Shown here: piece after piece, positions 56,050 to 64,000 of the stretch | How positions within the stretch are numbered: position 1 is the stretch's first letter | How the letters are laid out: every line of letters starts with the position of its first letter | DNA from: DATARH01 sp963734125 | GTDB lineage: Bacteria > Pseudomonadota > Alphaproteobacteria > ATCC43930 > CGMCC-115725 | NCBI GenBank assembly: GCA_963734125.1 | Contig: CAVTGB010000036.1 | Coordinates: 1 to 64,000, forward strand | Length of the DNA stretch: 64,000 nucleotides | Direction: 5' to 3' | Notes under the pieces: generated by a model | What the model saw: only the letters and a program-made list of their open reading frames with translations | What the model was told of the DNA's origin: nothing | Databases searched by the model: none | Position numbers and translations under genes: made by a program

Positions 56050-56122
56050 TTCCCGGCGAAGGCCAGGATCCATCGGTCAAAGGACGGAGCCTTCTGACAT
56101 GGGTCCCGGCCTTCGCCGGGAA
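56050..56122. repeat. REP-like imperfect palindrome
   Basis: Arms TTCCCGGCGAAGGCC (56050-56064) and its exact complement (56108-56122) enclose about 43 bases, themselves partly self-complementary near GGATCC/GGGTCC. The sequence style (CCGGCGAAGGCC) is that of dispersed extragenic palindromes common in alphaproteobacterial genomes. It lies between the ABM gene and tyrC, and may also slow transcription out of tyrC. Confidence 0.6.
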
Positions 56123-56146
56123 CGCGGAATTATTAGGGAAGGGACG

Positions 56147-57031
56147 TTAGGCCTGTTTGGCTTCGATGATCGAGCGGCGGATCGCACGGGTGCGGGTGAA
56201 CCATGTGTGCAGCGTCTCGCCGTCACCCCGGCGGATCGCGCGCTGCAATGCGGTCAAATCCTCGGTGAAGCGCTGCAACAGCTCGAGCACCGCATCGCGA
56301 TTTTCGAGGAAGATGTCGCGCCACATCACCGGGTCGGAGGCCGCGATGCGGGTGAAATCGCGGAACCCGCCGGCGGAAAAGGCAACGACCTCGGACTGCA
56401 GATCCTCGCCGAGCTCGGTCGCCGTACCGACGATCGTGTAGGCGATCAGATGCGGCAGGTGCGAAGTTACCGCCAGCACCTTATCATGGTGCTCGGCCTC
56501 CATCGTCACGACCCGCATGCCGGCCTTCTCCCAAAGCCGAGTGATCTTGGACACCGCCTCGGGCGCGGTTTCGGGGGGCGGCGTAAGGATGCACCAGCGA
56601 TCCCGGAACAGTTCGGCAAACCCCGCCTCGGGCCCCGAATGCTCAGTTCCGGCGACCGGATGGCCCGGGACGAAATGCACCCGGCTCGGCAGTTCCGGAC
56701 CGAGGGCCGCGATCGCCGCACCCTTCACCGAGCCGACGTCGGTGACAATGGCGCCCTCGCGCAGCGCCGGCGCGATCCGCCGGCCGATCTCCGCGTAAGC
56801 CGATAACGGCGTTGCGATCACCACCAGATCGGCGCCCTTGACCGCGGCGACGGGGTCGTCATGCGTCTCGTCGGCGAGCCCGAGCCGGCGAACGGTCGCC
56901 AACGTCTCGGCGCTTCGGGCGCAGGCGATGATCGCAGTCTCCGGCCAGTCGCGCCGCAGCACCCGGGCTAGCGAGGATCCGATCAGCCCGACCCCGATCA
57001 GAGCGACCCGATCAAACAGCCCGGCGCTCAT
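56147..57031 (-). CDS. tyrC: Prephenate/arogenate dehydrogenase
   Basis: 294 residues, NAD(P)-dependent oxidative decarboxylation of prephenate (or arogenate) in tyrosine synthesis. Rossmann start VALIGVGLIGSSLARVL, strand DLVVIATPL, DVGSVKGAAI, the substrate-site histidine in GHPVAGTEHSGPEAG, and the helical dimerisation domain with AVTSHLPHLIAYT and SAGGFRDFTRIA. Start overlaps the hisC stop by four bases, so the pair is translationally coupled; together with the chorismate mutase gene upstream they cover chorismate to tyrosine. Confidence 0.95.
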   Translation of the reverse strand: MSAGLFDRVALIGVGLIGSSLARVLRRDWPETAIIACARSAETLATVRRLGLADETHDDPVAAVKGADLVVIATPLSAYAEIGRRIAPALREGAIVTDVGSVKGAAIAALGPELPSRVHFVPGHPVAGTEHSGPEAGFAELFRDRWCILTPPPETAPEAVSKITRLWEKAGMRVVTMEAEHHDKVLAVTSHLPHLIAYTIVGTATELGEDLQSEVVAFSAGGFRDFTRIAASDPVMWRDIFLENRDAVLELLQRFTEDLTALQRAIRRGDGETLHTWFTRTRAIRRSIIEAKQA

Positions 57032-58131
57032 GCCGCGGCCATGAATTCGCTCAGTGCCGCCGCGACGATCTCCATTTCTTCCCCGGTGCCGATGGTGATC
57101 CGCAGATATTCCGGCAGGCCGTAGGCGCCCATCTGCCGGGTCAAGACCCCGCGCGCCTGGAGAAAGGCAAATGCCGCACTGGCGTTATGGCGGGGATCAT
57201 CGGGAAAGCGCGGCAGGACGAAATTGCCGACGCTCGGCGTCAGCGGCAGCCCGAGCGCCAAGAGACGCTCGGAGAACCACGGCAGCCAGCGCTGATTATG
57301 GGCGCGGGCACGCGCGAGCGCGGCGACGTCCTCGACAGCGGCCACCCCGGCCGCCAGAGCTGGTGCGCTGACGTTGAACGGTCCACGGATCCGGTTCAAC
57401 ACGTCGGCGATCGCCGGCGGGCAATAGGCCCAGCCGAGGCGCAACCCAGCAAGCGCGTATACCTTCGAGAAGGTGCGCAGCATCACGACGTTTTCCGCCC
57501 GGTTGACCAGCGCGATCCCCGGTTCGTAATCGTTGCGGTTGACGAATTCGGCATAAGCCGCATCGACCGCCAGCACGACATGGCGCGGCAACCCGGCATG
57601 GAGGCGCGCCATCTCGTCGGCCGACAGATAGGTCCCGGTCGGATTGTTCGGGTTGGCGAGGAAGACGATGCGGGTGCGCTCGCTCACCCGTGCCAGGAAC
57701 CCGTCGACATCGGCGGTGAGCGCGCGCTCGGGCACGGCAACCGGGGTCGCGCCCACCGCCTGCGCGCCGATCGGATACATCAGAAAGCCGTGCCGGCTGT
57801 AGAGCACCTCGCTCCCCGGCCCGGCATAGGCGCGCAGCAGGAGCCCAATCAACTCGTCGGAACCGGAGCCGCACACGATGCGCTCGGGATCGAGCCCATG
57901 ATGGCGACCGAGCGCATCCCGCAGTTCCGCTGAGCTGCCGTCGGGATAGCGGTGGATGTCGCCCGCGAGCGCACGATAGGCGGCGACCGCCCTGGGGCTG
58001 GGCCCCAGCGCGCTTTCGTTCGACGCTAGGCGAATCGGCCGCAGGACACCGGGCACCGTCGCCTCCCCACCAACGTAGGGGGCGATGTCGAGGATGCCCG
58101 GCCTGGGGACCGGGGCGGTCGCGCTCGTCAT
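57028..58131 (-). CDS. hisC: Histidinol-phosphate/aromatic aminotransferase
   Basis: 367-residue fold-type I PLP enzyme (EC 2.6.1.9). Seen: IRLASNESALGPSP, HRYPDGSSAELRDAL, CGSGSDELIGLLLRAY, FLANPNNPTGTYL, VLAVDAAYAEF, the PLP lysine in TFSKVYALAGLRLGWAY, and RITIGTGEEMEI at the end. In this position, between chorismate mutase and tyrC, HisC paralogues usually also transaminate phenylpyruvate or 4-hydroxyphenylpyruvate, so a dual or aromatic role is likely (inference). Confidence 0.95.
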   Translation of the reverse strand: MTSATAPVPRPGILDIAPYVGGEATVPGVLRPIRLASNESALGPSPRAVAAYRALAGDIHRYPDGSSAELRDALGRHHGLDPERIVCGSGSDELIGLLLRAYAGPGSEVLYSRHGFLMYPIGAQAVGATPVAVPERALTADVDGFLARVSERTRIVFLANPNNPTGTYLSADEMARLHAGLPRHVVLAVDAAYAEFVNRNDYEPGIALVNRAENVVMLRTFSKVYALAGLRLGWAYCPPAIADVLNRIRGPFNVSAPALAAGVAAVEDVAALARARAHNQRWLPWFSERLLALGLPLTPSVGNFVLPRFPDDPRHNASAAFAFLQARGVLTRQMGAYGLPEYLRITIGTGEEMEIVAAALSEFMAAA

Positions 58132-58135
58132 CGGT

Positions 58136-59059
58136 TCAACCTTTTACCGCCGCAGCGGCGATGCCGGACGATGTCGCGGACCCCGCGATCCGCGGCGACA
58201 AGGGCTCTGCCGCGGAGAGCGGCACGGCGTACCCGCCAAACCCCAGGAGCCGGTAGAGCGCCGGCCCGAGGTGGTCTCTAAGGCCAGCCAGGCGCGGATC
58301 GGAAGGCGGCACGAAACCGTCGATCTCGATCAACGTGTTTACCCCCTCGGCGTGCTGGCAAGACGCCATGAAGGTAGGAACGAGGCCGAGCGCGGACAGC
58401 GTCGAGAATATGCGCCCGCGGCTGATGTCCGGCGCATTTTCGGTGGCGATCAGCGTGCGGTCCCGCCCGGTCTCTTGTTGGCGGCCATGGCCGATCGCCA
58501 ATGCGTCGGCGCTGACCGGGCGGGCGTTGCCGCGGGGGCCAAACGGGAGGCGAGCAATGACGTGCGGCGCGTTGTCTTGGGTCGACAAGAGATGCCGCCA
58601 CCAGGGATCGGGCTCCTCTTCTTCCGGCATCGGCAAGACACCGATTGCCGCGTGCCCCTCGGTCAGCGCGCGGATGACCTGCGCGGTCGATCGGTAGGTC
58701 AGCATCGGCGTGTGGCTGCCATAATGATCGCGTGCAAGATCCCAAAAACCCTGCGCTTCGGGCGGCGCATAGACCGCGATCGTGAAGGCGCCCTGCAGCC
58801 GAGTGGTCGCCGCCAGCAACTCGCGCCAGATCCGCACCAGCGTCGCCGGCGGGAACCGGTCATGATTGCGCGCGATCAACCGGCGGATGATTTCCGCCTC
58901 GCGGGCCGGCTGATGCGCGGCGACGCCGCCATTGCCTCGCTTGTGCGCGGCGACGTGCGACACAACGTTAATGCGCTCGACCAGGAGGTCCTGCAGCCTG
59001 TCGTCTATCTCGTCGATGCGTCGGCGTAACTGTTCGAGATCGGACGGGATATCAGACAT
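58136..59059 (-). CDS. Chorismate mutase with C-terminal prephenate-dehydratase-like region
   Basis: 307 residues. Residues 1-95 are an AroQ-type helical chorismate mutase: LEQLRRRIDEIDDRLQDLL, VVSHVAAHKRGN, REAEIIRRLIARN and IWRELLAATTRLQG. The rest begins FTIAVYAPPEAQGFWDLARD with YGSHTPML and later GRDRTLIATEN and VNTLIEIDGFVPP; it resembles the dehydratase/ACT part of P-proteins, but the usual Thr-Arg-Phe catalytic motif of prephenate dehydratase is not visible, so only mutase activity is secure. It is five bases upstream of hisC in the operon chorismate mutase-hisC-tyrC, divergent from metX. Confidence 0.85.
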   Translation of the reverse strand: MSDIPSDLEQLRRRIDEIDDRLQDLLVERINVVSHVAAHKRGNGGVAAHQPAREAEIIRRLIARNHDRFPPATLVRIWRELLAATTRLQGAFTIAVYAPPEAQGFWDLARDHYGSHTPMLTYRSTAQVIRALTEGHAAIGVLPMPEEEEPDPWWRHLLSTQDNAPHVIARLPFGPRGNARPVSADALAIGHGRQQETGRDRTLIATENAPDISRGRIFSTLSALGLVPTFMASCQHAEGVNTLIEIDGFVPPSDPRLAGLRDHLGPALYRLLGFGGYAVPLSAAEPLSPRIAGSATSSGIAAAAVKG

Positions 59060-59125
59060 GGTTTCGATCGCTACCGAGGACGGCGATAGTAGTAGAGTCC
59101 CAGATTGGTAAAATCAAAGAAAACG

Positions 59126-59154
59126 TTGACATGTCTGTTGTCCGATCCATAGCT
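59126..59154 (+). promoter_or_regulatory. Candidate sigma70-type promoter for metX-metW
   Basis: TTGACA at 59126-59131, a 17-base spacer, then ATAGCT at 59149-59154. The -35 is a perfect match and the -10 is weak. It faces the metX operon 110 bases upstream of its start, in the 205-base divergent gap with the chorismate mutase gene. No SAM-II type riboswitch consensus could be recognised in this leader. Confidence 0.4.
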
Positions 59155-59264
59155 AGACGCTTCCCGCTCGGCACGCCCCGGGCACGTGGCGGACGCGCGG
59201 CGCGCGCCGTCGTCGACCGCGACGATCGCGAGAGTTTGGCCCAGAGCGCCCTTGGGAGCGCGCC

Positions 59265-60443
59265 TTGTCGATCTTGACTGCACCTCAGCTACGGCCCCGC
59301 AGCGAGTGGCCCGGGCACAGCCTCCTCGTCGAGGAAAAGCTGCGGCTCGATTGCGCGGTCGAACTCGGGCCCTTCACGATCGCCTACCAGACCTATGGCA
59401 CGCTCAACCCGGATCACAGCAACGCCATTCTGATCTGCCATGCCCTGACCGGCGATCAGTATGTCGCCGACCCCCATCCGATCACCGGCAATCCGGGATG
59501 GTGGAAGACGCTGGTCGGCCCCGGCGGCGTCCTCGATACCGAGCGTTATTTCCTGATCTGCGCCAATGTCATCGGCGGTTGCATGGGGACGACCGGCCCC
59601 AAGGAGATCAACCCCGCGACCGGCGAACCGTGGGCGCTCGACTTTCCGGTGCTGACGATCCGCGACATGGTGCGCGCGCAGAAGCGGCTCATCGATCATC
59701 TCGGCATCGACCAGCTATTTTGCGTGATCGGCGGCTCGATGGGCGCCATGCAGGCGTTGCAATGGGCCTCGACCTATCCGGGGTCGGTGTTCGCATCGGT
59801 GCCGATCGCCGGCGCGGCGCGGCATTCGGCGCAGAACATCGCATTCCATGAGGTCGGGCGGCAGGCGATCATGGCCGATCCCGATTGGTTCGGCGGGCGC
59901 TATCTCAGCCATGGCCGCAACCCGTCGCGCGGGCTCGCTGTCGCGCGCATGGCGGCGCACATCACCTATTTGTCGGAAGCCGCGCTCCACCGGAAATTCG
60001 GCCGCAACCTGCAGGACCGCCGTACGGTGACCTATGGGTTCGACGCCGATTTCCAGGTTGAAAGCTATCTGCGCCACCAGGGCAGCACCTTCGTCGACCG
60101 GTTCGACGCCAACTCCTATCTCTACATCACCCGGGCGATGGATTATTTCGACCTCGCCGCCGAGCATGACGGATCGCTGCCGGCCGCCTTCGCCGGCAGC
60201 CAGCCGCGCTTCTGCCTCATATCGTTCACCAGCGATTGGCTGTTCCCGACCGCGGAGAGCCGCGCGCTCGTCCACGCCCTCAACGCCGTCGCCGCCAACG
60301 TCAGCTTTGTCGAGATCGAGACCGACAAGGGCCATGATGCGTTCCTGCTGCATGAGCCTGAGCTGTTCGCGACCTTGCGCGGTTTTCTTACCGGCTGTGC
60401 TGAGCACCGCGGCGTGACGCGGTTCTGGAGAAGCGGGGCGTGA
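59265..60443 (+). CDS. metX: Homoserine O-acetyltransferase
   Basis: 392-residue alpha/beta hydrolase (EC 2.3.1.31) that acetylates homoserine from acetyl-CoA, the committed methionine step. Nucleophile S158 in GGSMGAMQALQW; FTSDWLFP supplies the Asp and GHDAFLLHEPEL the His. GPFTIAYQTYGTLNPD, WWKTLVGPGG and NVIGGCMGTTGP are standard. TTG start at 59265 with GGGAG about 10 bases upstream; no ATG or GTG fits the family N-terminus better. The metW start overlaps its stop by four bases. Some MetX proteins are succinyl-specific; that cannot be told here. Confidence 0.95.
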   Translation: MSILTAPQLRPRSEWPGHSLLVEEKLRLDCAVELGPFTIAYQTYGTLNPDHSNAILICHALTGDQYVADPHPITGNPGWWKTLVGPGGVLDTERYFLICANVIGGCMGTTGPKEINPATGEPWALDFPVLTIRDMVRAQKRLIDHLGIDQLFCVIGGSMGAMQALQWASTYPGSVFASVPIAGAARHSAQNIAFHEVGRQAIMADPDWFGGRYLSHGRNPSRGLAVARMAAHITYLSEAALHRKFGRNLQDRRTVTYGFDADFQVESYLRHQGSTFVDRFDANSYLYITRAMDYFDLAAEHDGSLPAAFAGSQPRFCLISFTSDWLFPTAESRALVHALNAVAANVSFVEIETDKGHDAFLLHEPELFATLRGFLTGCAEHRGVTRFWRSGA

Positions 60444-61117
60444 GCGGCGGCGCCGTCCTACCGATCAGGGTCGCTCCATCCCGAGATACACAAGCGGCCA
60501 CCGCTCCCGATCAGCTGCGCAGCGATCTGCGCCTGATCGCCGAGATGATCGAGCCACACTCGCGGGTTCTCGACATCGGCTGTGGTGATGGGGCGCTCCT
60601 CGACTATCTCGCTCGAACGAAGGCGGTCGACGCGCGCGGCATCGAGCTCGGCCAGGCCGGGGTCAATGCCTGCGTCCGCCACGGCCTCTCAGTGATCCAG
60701 GGCGACGCCGACCGCGATCTCGAAGCCTTTCCCAATGGCGCCTTTGATGTCGTCGTCTTGAGCCAGACCTTGCAGGCGACGCGCGAGCCCCGCCATGTGC
60801 TCGAAGAATTGTTGCGCATCGGCAAGCGGGCGATCGTGTCGTTTCCGAATTTCGGCAACTGGCGCATTCGCCTCAGCCTACTCTTTCGCGGACGGATGCC
60901 GGTGACCGAGCTCCTCAACAATCCCTGGTACGACACGCCAAACATCCATCTTTGCACGATCCGCGACTTTGTCGTCTTGTGCGACGAGCTCGGCTCCCGC
61001 ATCGAGCGCAGCCTGACCCTCGACCGGCACGGCCGCCCGTTCACCCTCGATCCCCGCGGCGCCCTCGCTAATTTATTGGCCGAGCAGGGCGTGTTTGTGC
61101 TCTCGGGAACCCGCTGA
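60440..61117 (+). CDS. metW: MetW methyltransferase-fold protein
   Basis: 225 residues, Rossmann fold with RVLDIGCGDGALLDYL, ARGIELGQAGVNACV, FDVVVLSQTLQATREP and KRAIVSFPNFGNWRIRL, then the MetW-specific ELLNNPWYDTPNIHLCTIRDF. It works with MetX in methionine synthesis in many Proteobacteria and is thought to activate it; catalysis by MetW itself is unclear. The N-terminal 25 residues are variable. GTG start inside the metX stop indicates coupling. Confidence 0.95.
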   Translation: MSGGAVLPIRVAPSRDTQAATAPDQLRSDLRLIAEMIEPHSRVLDIGCGDGALLDYLARTKAVDARGIELGQAGVNACVRHGLSVIQGDADRDLEAFPNGAFDVVVLSQTLQATREPRHVLEELLRIGKRAIVSFPNFGNWRIRLSLLFRGRMPVTELLNNPWYDTPNIHLCTIRDFVVLCDELGSRIERSLTLDRHGRPFTLDPRGALANLLAEQGVFVLSGTR

Positions 61118-61962
61118 TGCTCATCGCCCAGATTTCCGACACGCACATCCTGGCGCCGGGAAAGCTGTTCCGCGCGCGGGTTGCCACACCGGCACCAGGG
61201 ACGGACAGCGTCTACGCCGAAATCGACACCGGCGCTTGCCTCGCCGGCGCCGTCGCCGCGCTCAATGAACTGGTGCCATTACCCGACGTCACGATCGTCA
61301 CCGGCGACCTCGTCGACCATGGCGATGCTGCCGAATACGGCCATTTTCGTCAGCTGCTCGCGCCCTTGCGCATGCCGGTCTTTGTGATTGCCGGCAATCA
61401 CGATGCGCGGGCGCCGTTGCGCGAAGCCTTCGGCGCCGACGGTTATTTGCCGCCGGACGGGTTTCTCCACTACGCGGTCGAGGATTATCCGCTGCGCCTC
61501 GTCGCGCTCGACACCTCGATCCCGGGCGAAAATGGCGGGAGGTTGTGCGCCGAGCGGCTGGGCTGGCTCGATAGGACGCTCGCCGCGGCGCCCGACCGGC
61601 CGACCCTCGTCCTCATGCACCACCCGCCGTTCGCCACCGGCATCACCTTCATGGACGGGTACGGCCTGGAGAACATCGGCGCCCTTGCCGAGATCGTTGC
61701 GCGTCACCAGCAAATCGAGCGCATCACCTGCGGCCACCTGCACCGTGCGATCGACCGCCGCTTTGCCGGCACCGTCGCCGGTACCGCACCGAGCACGGCC
61801 CACCAGCTCCAGCTCGACCTGCGCCCGGGCGCGCGGCTGCATTTCCGGTTCGAGCCGCCGGGCTACCAACTGCATCTGTGGGAGGCCGAGAGTGGCCTGG
61901 TCACCCACATCGCCGTTCTGGGCGACTGGTCCGGCCCCGGCCCGCTCGACGCCGCTCGGTAG
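61117..61962 (+). CDS. Calcineurin-like metallophosphodiesterase (CpdA-type)
   Basis: 281 residues. Metallophosphoesterase blocks: IAQISDTHI (Asp-x-His), VTGDLVDHGDAAEY, FVIAGNHDAR (Asn-His-Asp), LMHHPPFATGI and the GHLHRAI motif, spaced as in 3',5'-cAMP phosphodiesterases of class III. Overlaps the metW stop by one base (TGATG), so it belongs to the metXW transcript. The likely substrate is cAMP or another phosphodiester; no specificity mark is visible. Confidence 0.9.
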   Translation: MLIAQISDTHILAPGKLFRARVATPAPGTDSVYAEIDTGACLAGAVAALNELVPLPDVTIVTGDLVDHGDAAEYGHFRQLLAPLRMPVFVIAGNHDARAPLREAFGADGYLPPDGFLHYAVEDYPLRLVALDTSIPGENGGRLCAERLGWLDRTLAAAPDRPTLVLMHHPPFATGITFMDGYGLENIGALAEIVARHQQIERITCGHLHRAIDRRFAGTVAGTAPSTAHQLQLDLRPGARLHFRFEPPGYQLHLWEAESGLVTHIAVLGDWSGPGPLDAAR

Positions 61963-61982
61963 CGCCGAGTGGCCGCCGGCGC

Positions 61983-63314
61983 TTACACGCCGGCATATTC
62001 CTCCGAGATGTCCTTGTTGGTGTAATCGGTCAGCATCGCCGTCGAGATGAACCCGATAATCGCGGTGAGAAGGATATAGAGGGCGATCGGCCAGCTCGAA
62101 TGGTACCGGGCGAACAGCCACGTCGCGATCAGCGGCGCCGGACCGCCGGCAATGATCGAGGCAAGCTGATAGCCGATCGAGGTGCCGCTGTAGCGCAACC
62201 TCGGCGTGAAGCTCTCGGCGATCAGCGCCGCCTCCGGTCCGTACTCGGTCATCACCGGGATCAGCGATATGGCGACCGCAAGGAAGATCACCCAGGGGAC
62301 CCCGGTGTCGAGCATCGCGAAATAGATGAAGCCAAAGATCCCCATGAAGGCGCAGCCGAACATGTACATGTTCTTGCGGCCGACGTAATCCGACAACGTT
62401 CCGGCAACGACCACCCACAAGAAGCCGAGGAAGGTCTGGCAGATGACCGCGGTCAACAGGAAATTCCGGGTCATGTGAAGCTGCGTCGTGCCATAGGTGA
62501 AGATGAAGGCGCCGAAGACAAAACCGGGGCCCTGTTCCGGGAGCCGCAGCAGCGCGGACAGCACGACCTGCTTGGGCTGGCGCTTCAACACTTCCCATAC
62601 CGGCACGCGTTCGACGCGCTCCTCGTCGAGCACCTTCTGGAAAACCGGTGTCTCCATGATGCCAAGACGGATCCACAGCCCGATGCCAACCATGCCAATG
62701 CTGATCAGGAACGGGATGCGCCATCCCCAGACGGTAAACTGGTCACCCGACAGCCAGCTGAAAAACAACACCGCCACATTGGCCAGGAAAAACCCGCAGG
62801 GCGCCCCGAATTGCGGCCAGGACGACAGGAAGCCGCGGTTCTTGTTGGTGCGCGCCCACTCCATCGTCAACAACACCGAGCCGCCCCATTCGCCACCGAC
62901 GCCGATCCCCTGAATGAGCCGAATGACCGTCAAGAGGATGGCGCCCCAGATGCCGATGCTGGAATAGGAAGGCACGAGGCCGACCGCCGTCGTCGCGATC
63001 CCGGTCACCAGGAGCGTCACGATCAGCGTTGCCTTGCGGCCGATCCGGTCACCGTAATGGCCGAAGATCGCCGCCCCGATCGGCCGCCCGACAAAGCCGA
63101 TGAAGAAAATCGCGAACGAGGCGAGGACGCCCGCGAGCGGATCTTCCCCGGGAAAGAACAGCGGGCCGAATACCAGCGCGCTCACTGTGCCGTAGAGCAG
63201 GAAATCGTACCACTCGATGATCGTGCCAACGGTGCTGGCGATGACGGCGCGGCGCAGTTGCCTGCTGTGCTCGTCGGCGGAAAGTCCGGTCGGACCGATT
63301 TCGGCTGCGCTCAA
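61983..63314 (-). CDS. MFS transporter, metabolite:H+ symporter (MHS) family
   Basis: 443 residues with about 12 transmembrane helices. MHS-type hallmarks: TVGTIIEWYDFLLYGT at helix 1, GRPIGAAIFGHYGDRIGRKATL between helices 2 and 3, IRLIQGIGVGGEWGGSVLL in helix 4 and SDYVGRKNMYMFG in the second half. Relatives import small acids (shikimate, alpha-ketoglutarate, citrate, proline betaine); a carboxylate substrate is plausible, but the exact one cannot be named. It converges with the phosphodiesterase gene. Confidence 0.92.
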   Translation of the reverse strand: MSAAEIGPTGLSADEHSRQLRRAVIASTVGTIIEWYDFLLYGTVSALVFGPLFFPGEDPLAGVLASFAIFFIGFVGRPIGAAIFGHYGDRIGRKATLIVTLLVTGIATTAVGLVPSYSSIGIWGAILLTVIRLIQGIGVGGEWGGSVLLTMEWARTNKNRGFLSSWPQFGAPCGFFLANVAVLFFSWLSGDQFTVWGWRIPFLISIGMVGIGLWIRLGIMETPVFQKVLDEERVERVPVWEVLKRQPKQVVLSALLRLPEQGPGFVFGAFIFTYGTTQLHMTRNFLLTAVICQTFLGFLWVVVAGTLSDYVGRKNMYMFGCAFMGIFGFIYFAMLDTGVPWVIFLAVAISLIPVMTEYGPEAALIAESFTPRLRYSGTSIGYQLASIIAGGPAPLIATWLFARYHSSWPIALYILLTAIIGFISTAMLTDYTNKDISEEYAGV

Positions 63315-63468
63315 GGCTCATCCCCCAGTTGTGCCGCGTCTGTTGAAATGAGCGCGGCGTTTGTTGTAGCGGCGATGTTAGCAGTCGCCTGGAGAAAGGA
63401 AACACCTACCGCCTCGACACGCTGTGCGATTGGCGAATTTCCCCTATGCAAGAATGTACCGGCGATCA

Positions 63469-64000
63469 CTACAGCCGGTGCGTTACCGGCACGTAGACCA
63501 GCCGGCGCCGCGGCGCCCGCACGGCCGCCGGCTTGGCATAGATCTGCTTGGTCGCCTCGACCAGGAGTACGCCGGCAAAGCTCGGAAACCAGCGTTTGCC
63601 GATCCGCTCCCAGGCGGCCGCCGAGCGCAGCATCATCCGGCTCGTCACCGGGGGGATGAACAGCGCGGCGTCGACGCCGACCGGGGTGAACTGCTCGTCG
63701 CGTAATAATTGCGAGAGCTGCGACATCGTGTAGGGGCGGCCGGAACCGAACGGCGTGCGGTCGAGCCGGGCCCAGATCCCGCGGCGGTTGGGCGCCACGA
63801 TCAGCACCCGTCCGCCGCCGGCCAAGACGCGCCAGATCTCCTTCAGCATCGCGCGCACCTCATCGCTGGTCTCGATCGCGTGGACCAGCAGCACCCGGTC
63901 GATCGAGTAATCGGCGAAGGGGATCTCGCCTTCGTCGGCCAAGGTGACGAGATTGCGGCCCTCGGGCGGCCAGCGCAGCACCCCCAAGGTCGCCGGCATC
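63469..64000 (-). CDS. SAM-dependent methyltransferase, C-terminal part (cut by window edge)
   Basis: At least 176 residues; the open frame reaches the window edge, and the Met at 63999 is probably internal because the SAM motif-I strand is not included. Visible: IPFADYSIDRVLLVHAIE (motif IV region), EIWRVLAGGGRVLIVAPNRRG and a basic, Pro-rich C-terminus (RAPRRRLVYVP). The sequence fits the alphaproteobacterial UbiE/YafE-like methyltransferases often found beside a hydroxyacylglutathione hydrolase gene. Substrate unknown. Confidence 0.85.
   Translation of the reverse strand, partial: MPATLGVLRWPPEGRNLVTLADEGEIPFADYSIDRVLLVHAIETSDEVRAMLKEIWRVLAGGGRVLIVAPNRRGIWARLDRTPFGSGRPYTMSQLSQLLRDEQFTPVGVDAALFIPPVTSRMMLRSAAAWERIGKRWFPSFAGVLLVEATKQIYAKPAAVRAPRRRLVYVPVTHRL

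Noticed and set aside
59060..59264. SAM-II riboswitch upstream of metX
   Set aside because: The conserved pseudoknot blocks of SAM-II could not be found in the 205-base leader, only a promoter-like TTGACA.
61279..62724. 481-codon reverse frame overlapping the phosphodiesterase and transporter genes
   Set aside because: It is antisense to the well-supported phosphodiesterase and out of frame with the transporter, with no family features.

Overview
The window is chromosomal DNA of a high-GC alphaproteobacterium, most like Rhodospirillales. The evidence is gene content and order: a FYDLN-acid protein followed by aroA-cmk-rpsA-ihfB-lapA-like; trpF-trpB-trpA-accD-folC; histone-deacetylase-like gene, xseB, ispA and dxs; chorismate mutase, hisC and tyrC facing metX-metW; plus the alphaproteobacterial small families DUF4167, DUF1330, DUF2125 and tandem cold-shock proteins. 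No plasmid or phage backbone, CRISPR array or rRNA operon is visible. Three tRNA genes are present: Ala-GGC, Pro-GGG and Glu-CTC.

Layout. 1-3.3 kb: the start of treY, gene remnants (GH15, a frameshifted helical protein), a double cold-shock protein and a DUF4167 gene. 4.0-10.5 kb: a giant Gly-rich, AIDA-repeat surface-type protein that carries an internal duplication with a 1.8 kb period. 11-24 kb: a dense housekeeping block (tRNA-Ala, aroA, cmk, rpsA, ihfB, trpFBA, accD, folC, trxA). A vapBC-like toxin-antitoxin pair sits inside this block and is translationally overlapped with accD. 25.2-40.3 kb: a surface-glycan island. It holds two glycosyltransferase genes, three separate methyltransferase genes, a methyltransferase-methyltransferase-glycosyltransferase fusion, a Wzm/Wzt ABC exporter, an asparagine-synthetase-like gene and an SGNH plus MBOAT acyl-transfer pair. 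The island is bracketed by an intact tRNA-Pro and a perfect 38-bp copy of that tRNA's 3' end, as expected for tRNA-targeted integration. 40.4-45.2 kb: DUF1330, dxs, ispA, xseB and a deacetylase. 45.2-46.6 kb: a lower-GC insert with a HicA/HicB-like pair and an unknown third gene. 46.7-50.0 kb: DUF423, a glycosyltransferase, an epimerase, YajQ and tRNA-Glu. 50.3-51.2 kb: remnants of a two-component system. 51.7-54.6 kb: a second AIDA-type protein sharing its C-terminal module with the first. 54.6-64 kb: DUF2125, a monooxygenase-like protein, the Phe/Tyr branch, the first committed methionine step (metXW), a phosphodiesterase, an MHS-type transporter and the edge of a methyltransferase.

A strong technical pattern runs through the window. 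Many genes, including the normally indispensable aroA, accD and folC, are broken by single-base indels. Nearly all are one extra base, usually in a short homopolymer run. I treat these as probable consensus errors rather than real pseudogenes and give each frameshifted gene as one feature.

How the genes work together. aroA feeds chorismate to the trp genes and to the chorismate mutase/TyrC/HisC cluster. dxs and ispA supply isoprenoid precursors. The island encodes assembly, modification and ABC export of a cell-surface glycan. The two AIDA-type proteins are probably displayed or secreted by a shared C-terminal signal (inference).
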